Shown in pieces: positions 47,666 through 59,600 of a DNA stretch of 64,000 bases. The translations under genes were made by a program, and so were the position numbers. The stretch is taken from contig NW_026946363.1 of the NCBI RefSeq assembly GCF_035222375.1, forward strand, positions 5,270,001 through 5,334,000, in the 5' to 3' direction. The stretch is from Podospora pseudocomata (Eukaryota > Ascomycota > Sordariomycetes > Sordariales > Podosporaceae). Each line of letters starts with the position of its first letter. The stretch's first letter is position 1. The notes beneath the pieces were generated by a model that worked only from the letters and a program-made list of their open reading frames with translations, was not told the DNA's origin and did not search any database.

Positions 47666-48528
47666 CTACCCCCTTCGGCCAAATGTAGCAGTGATAGTAC
47701 CGCTGTTGACTCCCACTTGCTGGCCACTATTATTGTTTCCAAAGGTGATTGTGGTTCCCTGGTCTGCTCGGGCATTTGCGGCTGCTGTCTGGATCACGGA
47801 GAGCAGTTCCTCAAACAGCATGCGCGATTCATGCAGTGCTTTCTTTTCCATCGCAACCTGCTTCGTCGCGCTCGCCTGATCGGCGTCCGTTTCACCCTCG
47901 CCCGGCTCTGCTAGGGTAAGCGCTACCAGCTGAGCACTAACTTCGGCCGACTGATCGTTTGTCGCTGTGATTGCATTGTTAACCGCCGTCTCCTTCGTCG
48001 ATATTATCGTCTTGATCTCTTCGGCCGCTTGAGCCTGCTGCAGGGAGCTGTGTCTAGGACTCATTAGTGCCTATCCGTCTGGGCCTGAACTTTCACCTAC
48101 AAGGTTGCAATGCTCGTTACAGAGGTCAGCGTGATGTTGCATTGCTGAAGCTGCTTCGATATGGATTTCATGTGGTCCTGTCTGAAGATGCCCAGAGTTG
48201 CGCGGTCTCGCCAGGAGAGCGTTCCATCTGTGCTGTGCCGGGTCCAGCGATCGAGAGAGGTCTTGAACCTTTCGCAGGAAGTTTTGCAGGAAGTTATCGT
48301 AGCTTTCGACTGGGTAGTAATAGAATCACCCAGGGATTCCCACTGCGAGTCCGTCACAGCCCCCAACGAGTCAAGAGCAAGTTCCACTGATTGGAGATTG
48401 TTGGTGAGCGCCTTCACGGTATTAGGTGCGTCGGCAATGTTCTGCAAGTCCTCTACCAAGAGTCGCACGCAGTGCAGCGTGGGTGCGACAATACCCACGA
48501 CGCCGGCTGTGATACTGAGAGGATCCAT
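47666..48528 (-). CDS. HELLP-like cell-death effector: HeLo-like (HELL) domain with C-terminal amyloid PP motif
   Basis: A 271-residue protein from two exons, 48528-48101 and 48053-47666 (intron GTAGGT...TAG, 47 nt). The N-terminus MDPLSITAGVVGIVAPTLHC is the hydrophobic start of a HeLo-like helical domain (about residues 1-220), seen in fungal membrane-targeting cell-death effectors related to HELL and to plant/animal MLKL-type bundles. The C-terminal tail (243-271) carries a Gly/Asn-rich pseudo-palindromic motif with core NSGQQVGVNSG (251-261), which includes the RHIM-like Q-V-G. The same motif opens the NLR at 49143. In the PP system the NLR template converts this tail into amyloid, which frees the helical domain to act on the plasma membrane. 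The frame is intact. Confidence 0.85.
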
Positions 48529-49142
48529 ATTGGAGTTCTGAGGATTAACATGTCAACCAAGCTGCCTCGTTGATGCTTACAGAGTGGAAGAAAGCTGAAA
48601 TCACTGAAGATTAGGCTTGAGTCGCTTAATATATAGCAAGTTCAAAAGTGAAAGACTGGGAAAAATTGGGCGCGTTGGACATCACGAGCTGGGCTGAGCA
48701 GCTTTAGACTTGCATGAAGGCGGTCGAGATGCAGCTTCTGGCTTGACTCTGATTTGCGGAACGTTTTTTGTGGAGGCAGTACAGTGTCAAGTTTTGTCTG
48801 GACTTGTGACCGGCAGGGGGATCAATCTCTGCAGAGAGCAGGTCGGACCAACCAAACCGACTGCAGAGATGTCTGCCTCTTTTTCTTCAGACGGATTCCC
48901 TTTTACAGTTGAGGCTGAGTAATGTGGCGATACGCCCGCCAATGACCGGCATCGAATGCCATAAGAAGAAGAATTGCCAAGCAACTCTACAAATATAAAA
49001 AATGCCCACTTCCGATCTTCGCCTCCATCCACGAGGTTACAAAACACACAAATGGCTCGATCTTGACGCTACTTACCTCATCGTAAAACCCAAGTTTTCT
49101 CTACGCTTCCGCCACGCTGACGAGCTCAGGATAGAAAGTGCA
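48529..49142. promoter_or_regulatory. Divergent promoter region shared by effector and NLR
   Basis: A 614-bp gap between two head-to-head starts. It must hold both promoters, so co-regulation is plausible, but I identify no specific element. An AT-rich segment with TATAAAAAA lies near 48,992-49,000, about 140 nt before the NLR ATG. Confidence 0.5.
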
Positions 49143-51355
49143 ATGTCAGACAGTTATCGTTTCGGCGACTATAACAATGGTTTCCAGGTGGGGACTAACA
49201 GGGGGACGATCTACAATACTTTCCCGCAGGCGCCAGGTAAGATTACCAGAGCGCTGTGAGAGTCGAGGGGTGCACCGCTAACTTCCCCAGAACGATCAGA
49301 AACCCCGCCGCGACCATTCGCGACCATCCCCTTCTCCCGCGATCCCGATTTTGTCAACCGCGGAGACATTCTCGAGCAAATCGACCGGCGATGTTCCGAG
49401 CCCGCCGCTCGTGTGGCCCTCGTAGGCTTGGGCGGTATCGGCAAGTCGCAGCTGGCCATCGAGTTCGCTCACCGGATCACTGAAAAGCAGCCGGACATAT
49501 GGGTATTCTGGGTCCACGCTGGAATGTATGAGCGCGTCGAGGATGGCTTCAGGACGATTGCCAACACCGTCAAGCTGGCCGGCCGGAACGAGCCCAAGGC
49601 CAACATCCCACAGCTTGTGTACAGCTGGCTGTCCAACGAACGGAACGGCAGATGGATCATGATCCTTGACAGCGCTGACGACCGCGATGTGTTCGACAAC
49701 GCGAATATTGCCCACGGCACGACCAGCGGCAATGAGCGCGAGAGGCGGCCGTTTGCGACATTCCTACCGCAGAGCCAAAATGGATCGATTATTGTCACAA
49801 CACGTAACAGGGAGTTAGCATTCAGACTGACCGGGCGCCGTCAAAATATGATCGAAGTCGGACCGATGGCGCAGACAGATGCCCTCGCACTCCTGGAGAA
49901 GAAGCTAGGATCGCCCGCGGATCTAAATGTGGCGGCCGATCTCGTACAGGCGCTCGACCTCGTTCCGTTGGCCATTAGCCAGGCTGCCGCCTACATACAG
50001 GCAAGGGCGCCGCGGAGCTCGCCCGAGAAGTACCTAGCTGAGTTCCGGAAGAGTGAGCATAGAAAGAGCAGTCTTTACAGTACGATGCTGGGGACCTACG
50101 ACGGGATGGAGGCGCATCGAACGCGGTTCTTACCACATGGCAAATATCTTTTGACTACATCCGGTCTAAGCGGCCATCTGCGGCGGATCTCTTGTCACTT
50201 ATGAGCTTTTTCGACCGGCAAGGTATCCCTGGTTGGGTTTTAAAACCTCCTAGAGTTACTAAGGAGGATATTCCAGGACGGCGTATAGACAAGGACGGAG
50301 ATACAGACTTTGATAACGGCAGAAGTGCTACAGATGGTGCCGTAGATGATGACATGGATAGTGACACAGATAGTGACCTCACGGATGATAGTGCAGATAC
50401 CACTGATGATGGATTCGAAGATGATGTGGCGATGCTGAGAGACTACTGCCTCATAGCGATGACTGAGATGGACGAGTTTGAGATGCACGGGCTTGTGCAG
50501 TTCTCAACGAGGAAGTGGCTGGAACAATGGGGGCAGCAGGAGACGTTCATACAGAAGTTTATTGAGCGAATGGCAGCGTCATTCCCAACTGGAAACTACA
50601 AGAACTGGGCGACTTGTCGAAATCTCTTCGCACACGTTCAAGTGGCCGTCGCTTACCAACCCAGCGACGATAGGAACGACATATGGGCGACACTTTTGTA
50701 TAATGGGGGTTGGTTTGCATGGTCGCAAGGGAGATACGAGATGGCACAGCGGATGGTGGGCAAAGCGAGACGAGCCCGCGAGAATAGACTTGGAAAAGAG
50801 GATACGGCGAGTCTAGATAGTATGTCACTGTTTGCTCTGGTCCTTTTGGACCGAGGCCAGTGGGAGGAGGCCGAGAAGCTGTTTGTGCAGGTGATGGAGA
50901 CGAGCAAGACCAAGCTTGGGGCCGATCACCCAGATACGCTAGCGAGCATGGCCAACCTAGCGTCGACATACAGGAACCAGGGCCGGTGGGAGGAGGCCGA
51001 GAAGCTGGAGGTGCAGGTGATGGAGACTCGCAAGACCAAGCTTGGGGCCGATCACCCAGATACGCTGTCGAGCATGGCCAACCTAGCGTCGACATTTTGG
51101 AACCAGGGCCGGTGGGAGGAGGCCGAGAAGCTGGAGGTGCAGGTGATGGAGACTCGCAAGACCAAGCTTGGGGCCGATCACCCAGATACGCTGACGAGCA
51201 TGGCCAACCTCGCTTTTACTTGGAAAAGCCAAGGTCGACACTCGACCGCCTTAGCACTAATGAAGGACTGTGCCCAGGCTCGGCAGCGACGACTTGGTGC
51301 AGAGCATCCAGACACCCTGTCGTCTTTGGCCACCGTCACCAAGTGGGGTAGCTAG
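49143..51355 (+). CDS. PNT1-like NLR: PP amyloid motif, NB-ARC, TPR repeats (frame changes once)
   Basis: Exon 1 (49143-49236) encodes MSDSYRFGDYNNGFQVGTNR..., a PP motif whose residues F7-G8, G13, Q15-V16-G17, N19, G21-T22-I23 and T26-F27 coincide with the effector tail. After an intron (GTAAGA...CAG) comes a linker ending SRDPDFVNRGDIL, then an NB-ARC domain: P-loop GLGGIGKSQ near residue 76, Walker B-like WIMILDSADD, sensor NGSIIVTTRNREL and LDLVPLAISQAAAYI. The frame then changes once near 50,075-50,110; the NLR-conserved GDLRRDGGASNAV and YIRSKRPSAADLL are read in the second frame. An Asp-rich stretch and about four TPR units of 42 residues finish the gene. The gene is either disrupted, or a sequencing error lies in a T-run. 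Confidence 0.8.
50850..51227 (+). repeat. Near-identical 126-bp tandem TPR-coding repeats
   Basis: Three successive 126-bp units (roughly 50850, 50976, 51102) share long identical stretches, such as AAGACCAAGCTTGGGGCCGA at each. They encode kinesin-light-chain-type TPRs. High internal identity is typical of fungal NLR repeats kept similar by exchange while a few positions vary. Confidence 0.88.
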
Positions 51356-51770
51356 AACATGTTTCTTAGTTTCGTTTTTATGGTCTACTGTATCTGGATA
51401 ATGTACTTTGACTTTTGCTTTTGTGATACGAGTGTACAATTATGCAGCTACCGAGTCGTTATTATATGCACATTTCAATGGCTACATTCTTTGTCATTTA
51501 CGCAACTGGTAAATACCGAAAGAGGCAGTGCTTTTGTCATCGACCGTCCCAGTTGCCCAATTTTAAAGCTGGGGTGTAGCTGTGCAAGGTGAGCCCAGAT
51601 ACATTGTTGCCAGCCGCAGCCAAGGATGAAGCCGGCCCGTGAGGAGACAGTTTCAACATTGAAATTATGGACACAAATTTCGGCCCCTTCCTATTATTAT
51701 CAGACGGATTGTAGTACAATCCGTTGAAAAGTGTACCAAAAGTTCCGCTCCACTTTGAAGCAGGGGTACC
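51356..51770. other. Intergenic region downstream of the NLR
   Basis: T-rich, non-coding. It contains the probable NLR 3' UTR and runs up to the LTR. Confidence 0.45.
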
Positions 51771-53060
51771 TGTCACGGGCAGGACAGGTTGACGGATTAA
51801 TGACAGTAATATTCAGCTAAGCTACAGTCAGGGCTCTATTCCGTCGGGTACGGGCAGGCTCTATTGTGAAGACGTAGCTCAAAGAGCTACAAACAGGTCT
51901 CGCGGCAGCGTGATGCGAAGTCATTCAAGTCGCATTGGCCCGTGCTCTGGACGAGCCAAGCTCCAATGGATCAACGACGGTCACGGTGCAACCGCCGTGA
52001 CACAAGTGAAGGTATAAAGGTTATACTTGTCACGGGAGAGGTAGATAGTCGAGGCAAGCTACGATAAGTCTGACCAATTTGATTAAATAGTAAGCTGAAG
52101 GGGCAAAAACGGAAAGCAAACAAAGCCTGGCTGCAAGCATGGCTTTAGACATAGGCAAGCTTGGACCTGTGAAAGCATCCACGTGACTCTCACGTGGCCT
52201 GTGCTGTAGACCCACATGTCCTGAGCCAGGGCTGTGACATCAACCCCCCCTTCAAAATCCCGAATTCGTCCTCGAATTCGCTCTAAATACCGCTCAAACG
52301 CTCTCATATCCCACAAAGATCACTCTCAAAACTCCATCCACACAATCTGATTTAAGATCTCCACCTGGCCAGCGGTTTGGGAATGACCAGCCGTGGAAAG
52401 GCGCCAGGTGACTCCCATGATCTTGCTCAGTTCGTCAGTAAAGTTGGACACAAATTGGGGTCCTCTGTCCGATACAACGGTGTCGGGAAACTGGAAATAC
52501 GGAAAGGACCGTTGTAGTACATCTTGGCGGCATCGCGGGCCGTGGCATTGACGAAGCATGGTGTTGCCCAAGTCGCTTTGCTCAACCGATCAACGATGAC
52601 CATCAGGTTGTCGTATCGATTCTTGTCCTTCGGCATTAACTTGAAGTCTACTGCCAAATCCTTCCATCCTCGTTCAGGCACCGGGAGCGGGTGTAGGAAA
52701 CCTGGCGTTTTGTCCCTTGGAACCTTTGAGGCTCGGCACATCAGGCAATTGGAGACATATTTGTCAGAATCTATGGATATACCTGGCCACCAGTAATGAG
52801 TTTTAATCAAAGACCTCGTCTTATTTCTCCCTGGGTGGGCAGTCGTCTTTCTGGCGTGCACTTCGTCGAGCACTCTGGCGCGCATGCCGTCCTCCTCGGG
52901 GACCACCAGACCTCCCTGGTACAACAATATCGAATTATTCGACAGGAAAAAAGGTCCCTCATTCTTCGTGGCCCTTTCTCTGTAAGACTCCAGCGAGGTT
53001 GTGGACTTGTGCGCATGAAGATCGCATCAATGAGGTCGTGGCCGGTCAATCTTCGCAACC
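51771..53060 (-). mobile_element. Ty3/gypsy LTR retrotransposon fossil (3' end only)
   Basis: A broken and incomplete element. The left part (51771-52239) looks like its 3' LTR: it begins TGTCAC and ends GTGACA, and next to it on the element strand is a G-rich polypurine tract (52241-52255). The remainder is integrase sequence (about 52,320-52,930), recognisable by a zinc-binding HHCC-type region and core motifs typical of Ty3/gypsy chromoviral integrases. The 5' LTR, gag, protease and RT are not present. It looks moderately old, with several disruptions. Confidence 0.8.
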
Positions 53061-53439
53061 ACTATGCGGGCGTTTCGGCACACTGTATCCCTCCACATTA
53101 GCTCTCGGCTCAAACAGCGGCTTGATACGTCTGTTTGTGATGGCGGAGTCGATGCCGCAATACCACCCCTTAGCAGGACCGGCGCCACCGATGACAACAT
53201 GAGCAAAACCCAGACGCCGTCACTGGAGCTCAAGCTGGAGGATCAGGAGTCCGCAGATGCAGGTACGCTGGTATCCAAATATGATGCCTGGGAATTCATT
53301 TCCAACAACGCCACGGACAACCATCAAGTCACGATTACCCCCACTCGAAAAGAGTTGAAAAGGAGGAAGGCCAGTCTCGACCCCGACGGCAGCGTTTACG
53401 CAAAAAGAACGGAAGTGGATTACTTCGGGGCCAATTGTA
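53061..53439. other. Uncertain region between gypsy fossil and WD40 remnant
   Basis: An open plus-strand frame (53064-53447) has no recognised domain. It may belong to the same STAND gene remnant as the WD40 part, or be unrelated. Confidence 0.3.
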
Positions 53440-53862
53440 GAGGATAATTGGAATGCATGCCGGCAGACGCTCGAGGGACATGGCTCTTCAGTCTGGTCGG
53501 TAGCGTTCTCGCCCGATTCGAAGTGGGTTGCGTCAGGATCAGACGACAACACCATCAAGATCTGGGATGCGGCCACGGGGTCATGTACGCAGACGCTCGA
53601 GGGTGATTACAGTAACGCCAGGTCGGTAGCGTCTTCCCTCGATTCGAAGCTGATCGCATCCAAATTAGACGATGCCAATCCCCCACATTACCAAGGCTAT
53701 AGCATTGGCTTGGGCAACAGATGGATTATGAAGGACTCAGAAAACCGGCTATGGCTGCCTGTGGAATATCAGCCAAGCTGTTCAGCTGTAGCGGCATCAA
53801 CAGTTGCTATTGGCTGTTCTTCGGGACGCGTCCTAACTATCACGTTCACGACAGACACCTAA
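53440..53862 (+). pseudogene. 3' remnant of a WD40-repeat STAND gene
   Basis: The frame encodes WD40 repeat pieces (QTLEGHGSSVWSVAFSPDSK, DDNTIKIWDAATGSC, QTLEG) and then the characteristic end segment of NACHT-WD40 proteins: WIMKDSENRLWLPVEY, CSAVAASTVAIGCSSGRVLTI and a stop at 53860-53862. The rest of the gene (NACHT and N-terminal domain) is absent. In complete genes WD40 repeats number around ten. Confidence 0.75.
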
Positions 53863-54704
53863 GCTGATCTTTCATTCTTTTCTCTCTCTTTTTTTCTATC
53901 ATAGCGTGACACAGGAGGGGTCTGGGGGGCTCCGTTAATTTATAGCCCGTCGCAATACTCTAGATCCTTCTAGATCCCGCCTCTTTCATCCATTCGAGTA
54001 TTCTGTTTCGCCATGTAGACAGGTGGCTCTAGAACACTTGGTAGAAACGTCATTTGGCCCACTCGAACAACTCGAGATCGGGCTAGTTGGCTTGACGTAG
54101 TTCCAAGCGCCACACTAAACTTTATTTGATCTGGTTTCCTTTAATAGCCGCGAGGCATTTGATTGTCCGCCTTGATTCCAACCATTAATTGTGCAGGTAG
54201 ATAGCGGTTAGGCCGTAATGCGGCTAATTGCTTATTTACCGTGTAACATAAAGTCTTACTTACAGCCTGGTGTTAATTTCATTAGCATAATCCTTCAGTA
54301 CACGCTACTCATATTTCTTCTTTATCATACGAGACAGCTCCCAAGATAATTTAACTGCAGTAACTAAGCCTGTGAGAGCGGCAGCTGATGCTAAGGGAAC
54401 TAGGGAGGTATGACGCCATAACTGCTAATTTGTTGATTGAATGCGATAAAGAGCTTAGGTAGGTATGTAAATATGAAACGAAACTGTAGTCAAGACAAGC
54501 AGTATGTTGGTTTATCGCACGATGTATCTAGGCCTTTACCTTGATTTTCAAATTCGGTATTCGAACTTAAGCTAGTTAATTTGGACATTTCGAAATCAAA
54601 CACATTTTTTCCAGGCTGAAATGGGCAGGAGGCTAGGGTGGAAGAGGCAGTGCTGCTCCTAACTACACACCCCACCCAAGTCCAAAAGCGGCAATACATT
54701 TCCC
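53863..54704. other. AT-rich intergenic region
   Basis: About 840 bp with many TA steps and no coding frame. Composition is compatible with RIP-type decay but I have not measured it. Confidence 0.4.
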
Positions 54705-56354
54705 TTGACCGGGAAGAACACCAAAGACGTACCCCAATACGGCCCCCCATATGATGCCATCCACGATCAGGTCGGAGAGACGGTCAATGGCCTCGTCTTG
54801 CCCACCGAGGAGGAAAAGGCGACCCTGCCCCACATTGCAGGCAAGATGCCGGCTTCCTGTTACTACCTCTGCGCCGTCGAGTTTGCCGAACGCGCCTCAT
54901 ACTACGGCTGTTTCCAAGTCTACAAGAACTTCATCCGCGCTCCCCTCTGTTTTGCAGTATGGCAAGACGTTGATACCCTTTGCCATTTCTCTCTCCATGT
55001 TGGCCATCGGCGCAGTAAGGAAGTAATTGCACAAGATGGCCCATTTCAGGACTGCTGACACGTTTCGTAGCCCAGTTTAAGCCCAACATCTCCCTTATGG
55101 TCATGGACCAAAGTCCGCACGAAGTCGCACATGTGATTGAGAATGATGTGCGAGAGAGTCATTGTGGATCCTGAGGCTTCCCTCAACAGCGTCATGCTGT
55201 GGTTCTACCTTCTGATCAATGTCGGCGCCTGCTTTGGTGTTCCCACCGTATACCTGGCCAAGATCGTCGGCCACTGGGTGGCATACCTTGTCCCGACCAT
55301 CCTGTGCCTCATGCTTCCCCCGCTCCTGTGGTACCTCAACCCGAGGCTCATCAAGCAGGCACCCGGCGGCTCTGATCTGCCCAACGTCTTCAGCGTGCTC
55401 GGCGACTGTCTTCGTCATGGTGGCATGAAAAGCATCGGCCGCAGCGGCTTTTGGGAACAGGGCAAGCTGAGTGTGCGCACTGCTGCTGGCAGCACGAAGG
55501 AGTACGGATACGATGACGAGTTTGTCAACGATGTTAGACGAGCCTTTCAGGCCTGCGGGATCTTTGCCTTTACGCCCATTTATACTATCAGTGATGGCGC
55601 TCTTGGTGCGGCTTCCAATGCTCTGACGTCTAGTCTGGATACCTATGGCTTGCCCAATGATTTGCTCGACAACCTGAACTCGATCAGTATTGTCGTTAGT
55701 AAGTTATCCCCTGCAGCTTCCCGGTTACGTTGCTGTGCTGACACCATTCCAGTGGTCCCCCTCATGAACCACGTCATCTACCCCATTCTACAGAAGCGAG
55801 GCATCTACTGGGGCCCCATCAGCCGCATGACTTTTGGCTTCGCGCTGTGCACCATTGGCTCCTCGGGCTTTGCCATTCTGCAACATTACACCTACCAAGG
55901 GTCCCCTTGTGGTTACAACGCGACGACATGCGCCGAGATCCTCCCCAAGGGTTCGAAGACAATTTCCGATATGTCCTATCTGTGGTACGGCATACCCATT
56001 ATTCTGACGGCCATCTTGGAGATCTTTGTCAATGTCATGGCTTATGGAATTGCGTACAGTCGGTCGCCAAAGAACATGAAGGGGCTTGTCTCGAGTATTA
56101 ATCTGTTGATGACAGGTATGGCTCCTATTGTCGGCTTGCTCTCCGCGCCAGGGATCAACGACCCAAATTTGGTGGGTGTGTTTGCCACGCCGACGATTCT
56201 AGGGGCGGTGTCGACTGTGGTGTTTTATTTTACGTTTAGGTATATTGACAGGGAGGATTTGTGCTCAACACAGGAGATGAGCTGGGGACAGGGAGGTAGG
56301 GGCCGACTGTGGACACTGCAGGCGAAAGAATTTTCCAACGATGCGAATAAATAA
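54705..56354 (+). pseudogene. Truncated PTR2-type peptide transporter (POT family)
   Basis: Matches to proton-coupled di/tripeptide transporters appear in separate pieces. The first piece begins without an ATG (TTG at 54705) with HIAGKMPASCYYLCAVEFAERASYYG. A short piece follows, KTLIPFAISLSMLAIGA. The largest, 55150-56354, has VIVDPEASLNSVMLWFYLLIN, VGHWVAYLVPTI, MNHVIYPILQKRGI and FEIFVNVMAYGIAYSRSP-like segments, with an intron at 55699-55752 (GTAAGT...CAG). About 150 residues between the first two pieces expected in the family are missing, and the pieces are not in one frame. It is probably inactive. Confidence 0.72.
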
Positions 56355-56678
56355 AGATGCGACCGACAAAACGATGAAAGGTGGAAGGTACAGCTGGAAG
56401 AACAGGCGCAAAATGCAAAGTTTGGGACAAGCTGTGATTAGCTTCAACTTATTTTTCTGGCTGGCGCTTTTGAGTTCTTGACATAACGTCTTTCTTTCCA
56501 CAACACCACTGTGCGATAGCTGGGCGAAGCCACTGCAACACCACTGCAACACCACCACCTTGTGACGCTATACGACCACCACGCCCCGAACAACAGAAAG
56601 ATGGAGTTTGCAACAGTTCAACGGTTTTCAAAAAGTAGTGCAGGTCCATATTTTTCTCTTTGGTAACTCCACAAGCCC

Positions 56679-59600
56679 TCAATCTTCAAACTTGTACTTC
56701 CAATCCGGAATGCTATCTTCAATCTCCTTGAGCTCCTTTAGAACTTCATCTCGATATACAGTATCTGGATGCTCGTCGTAGTACTCACGGATCGCCCGAA
56801 TATGGTCTTGGGCCCATGTCCGCGCAAGTTCTGACACCTGGGAAAAGTAGTGCGGGTAGAACTCGTTCCAATGAGCCGTCAGCCCCTGCGCTTCCAACAC
56901 ATTCCGTTCAATCAGGCCGAGCTGCTGATAGATGGCCGACACGGCACCGTCTAGCTGTGTCACGACTTGATCATCCCGCACATACTGGAAGACGCCACGA
57001 GTTTCGCGCAGCGGATTGAGGAAGCGATTAACCGCCGTCTCGTCGCCGTCTTGAGCGTTGGCCAAATACTCTTTAAGTATTTTCTCAGACATCGGACGGA
57101 CATATCCCTCGATTCGCCCCTTTTGTGCATTGACGGCTGCGTGGAGGAAGGTGAATGGCGCCGGGTTGCGGTTGGATCCTATTGCCTCGTAGAGGCGCTC
57201 AACAGGCCGCCTTATATCCGAAGAGTTGGGTGTAACGGGAGGCAAGCCGGCCGGAAGCCCGTTCGCGTTATTCCAGACGTTCTGCCAGAACTCGGCTCTT
57301 ATGCCAGACGTCCTGGTTTGCGGTCCTTCGGGAGTGAGTTGCCCAATAGGTCGACCGTTTCTGCCTATATATCCGGCGCGTCTTGCATTCCAGTGTTGAC
57401 CGTGGTTGGCAACTGCTGCAAAACGGGCTACTGCAACAAGCTGTTGTATTTGTTGTTGTTAGCAAGTGGACTGATTATGACACAATCACAGACAATCCAA
57501 ATCTGAACCCCTCACCGGCAGTGGGTGTTCCACTTGGAGGTTAGGGGGCAACGTCAGGTCACCACCCTCCTCAATGGGTCGAGATTCGACCCTTGCATTA
57601 TCGCAGTTTTGTGAGTGTACATCGTAATAGCGATCCAAGAATCCCTGCTGAGCAAGCCTCCATAGTGCCCTTCCAGTGACGTAGGCAAGGGACCACTGGG
57701 TGATCTCTGCTCCGCTGGTCGTCCACCAACTGAACTTTCTCGGTGCGGTTCGCTTTTCAAGAACCACAATGCCTCGCCTTTGTGTGATGAGGTCAAACTC
57801 CCCATCATTGTCAATGCAGGCAGCAGGGTCCAGGTCGCAGGTTGTCTTATCACAAACCAACGGTGGTGGTAGTCGCTTGCTGACTTGACAGCACATGGAC
57901 TTTTTTCTACCCCCTGAGTGGTTTTCCTATTGTGAGTATCGAGCCATATTTTCCCCTTTCCTTTTTTTACATGGCCTGTCGTTAAGGAAAGGCTTGTGGA
58001 CTTACAGCTACAAAGGTTCCACGAGCTGCCGCCCGCATGGGAATCCACCTGTACCTCCGCCAAGTCCTTACCATCCTCTTGCATTTTGCAGTTGCTATCT
58101 ACACACTCCGGGGCACTACCCCTCCACGTACACGAATGCAAAGGTGTGTCATTTGGGCAGCAGTATTCTTGTTGAAGATGCCGTAGTACTGGTCAGTAAA
58201 CCAAAGACACCTGTCATAGTGGTGATGATATGATGGGCTTGCTGAACAGGCAAGGTAATGAATGTACTCACTGGGTTCACCACTCATAGGACAAGCCCCC
58301 TTTTTGGTAGCCAGTTCTTTAAAGCCAGTACCGCAGTCACCCCCACCGAAGCTTTAATGTTGAAGCGATGGTCAGACTATGACATTGGAAACGGAAGCTC
58401 ACAAATGAGATCTACATACCACGCGGTCCAGTAGCACCCATCGATCACTGTTTTCCAATCACCGGCCTCACAGCAAAACACCTTGTTGCCCCTGGCGCAG
58501 ACGTAGGGGTCGGACTCTCGATCCTTTTCGGGCCCGCCGCCCCTGAGATTATGGTCAGACAGGTCGACAGTCAACAAGACGACTGAAAGTACACGTAGGC
58601 ACTTACCATCTCGAATTCAACACCCTCGCCTCGCCGGCATGACACTGACCGTTACAGTCACCCCATATCCCTCCATCATTCCCGCTGCCACGCCACACAC
58701 ACTTCTGAGGTGCCGTGTCCTCGGGGCAGCAAATCGGCTTGCCTTCATCTTCCTTACCCTGGAGATCGGTAACGGCGATTAGTATAGTAGCTTACAGACC
58801 AAGGCCAGTTTGAACAATGGAATTGCAGAACCTACACAGCCATCTCTATCCCAACCAACCAAACTCTCACCCTTCAAACACCTCAGGTCTCGGGCCGGCT
58901 TGCAGTCATATTCCTTGATGACCCTGCACCCCTGCCCGTTCTCGCCTTGCAGGCTGTGGGCAACGTTTTTGGAGGTCTGCGCCAGCGCCACAACGCCGTT
59001 TAAGGAGGTGTCCACGTGAGAGACCTGATACCCTACCAGCCCACTCATGGCAGAAAACTTGTCGTCGTCCGTATCAACAGCCCAGATCATGCTGCCACCG
59101 AAACCAATCCGGTTGGCCCATTCCTTCTTCAGCTTAAAGGTCTCGGCGTCATCATACGAGATCCACTGGTCCCTGTCAAAAGTAAAATACTTGACGGCCG
59201 CCTTGCGGTCGAACACGGGCTTGATGTTGGGAACCTGCTTGAGGATGGCCTGGATCTCGTAGTACATGAGGATCCCGGCCTCCTTGGAGCACGGGCCTTG
59301 CTTCGCGCCGCCGCTGAATGGGCAGCCCGGGGTTGAGCACCTGGGGTTTTCGAGCTGGAAGGATCGCCCGTAGAAGCCATAGCCGAGGACTACCTGGTCG
59401 GGCCGGACGCCTACACGCCAGAGAAGCTGGGCGGCGAGGTTGATCTCGGTGAGATTGGTGTGGGCCTGGGCGATGGCGCCGATGGGGTTGTTCCGGTCCC
59501 AGGTGCCGTGAAGGTCGTAGCTCATCATGTTGGCCCAGTCGGCGTACTGGAGTAGGCCGGGGAGGTCGAACCATCGGAGGTACCAGAACGAGGAAGGGAT

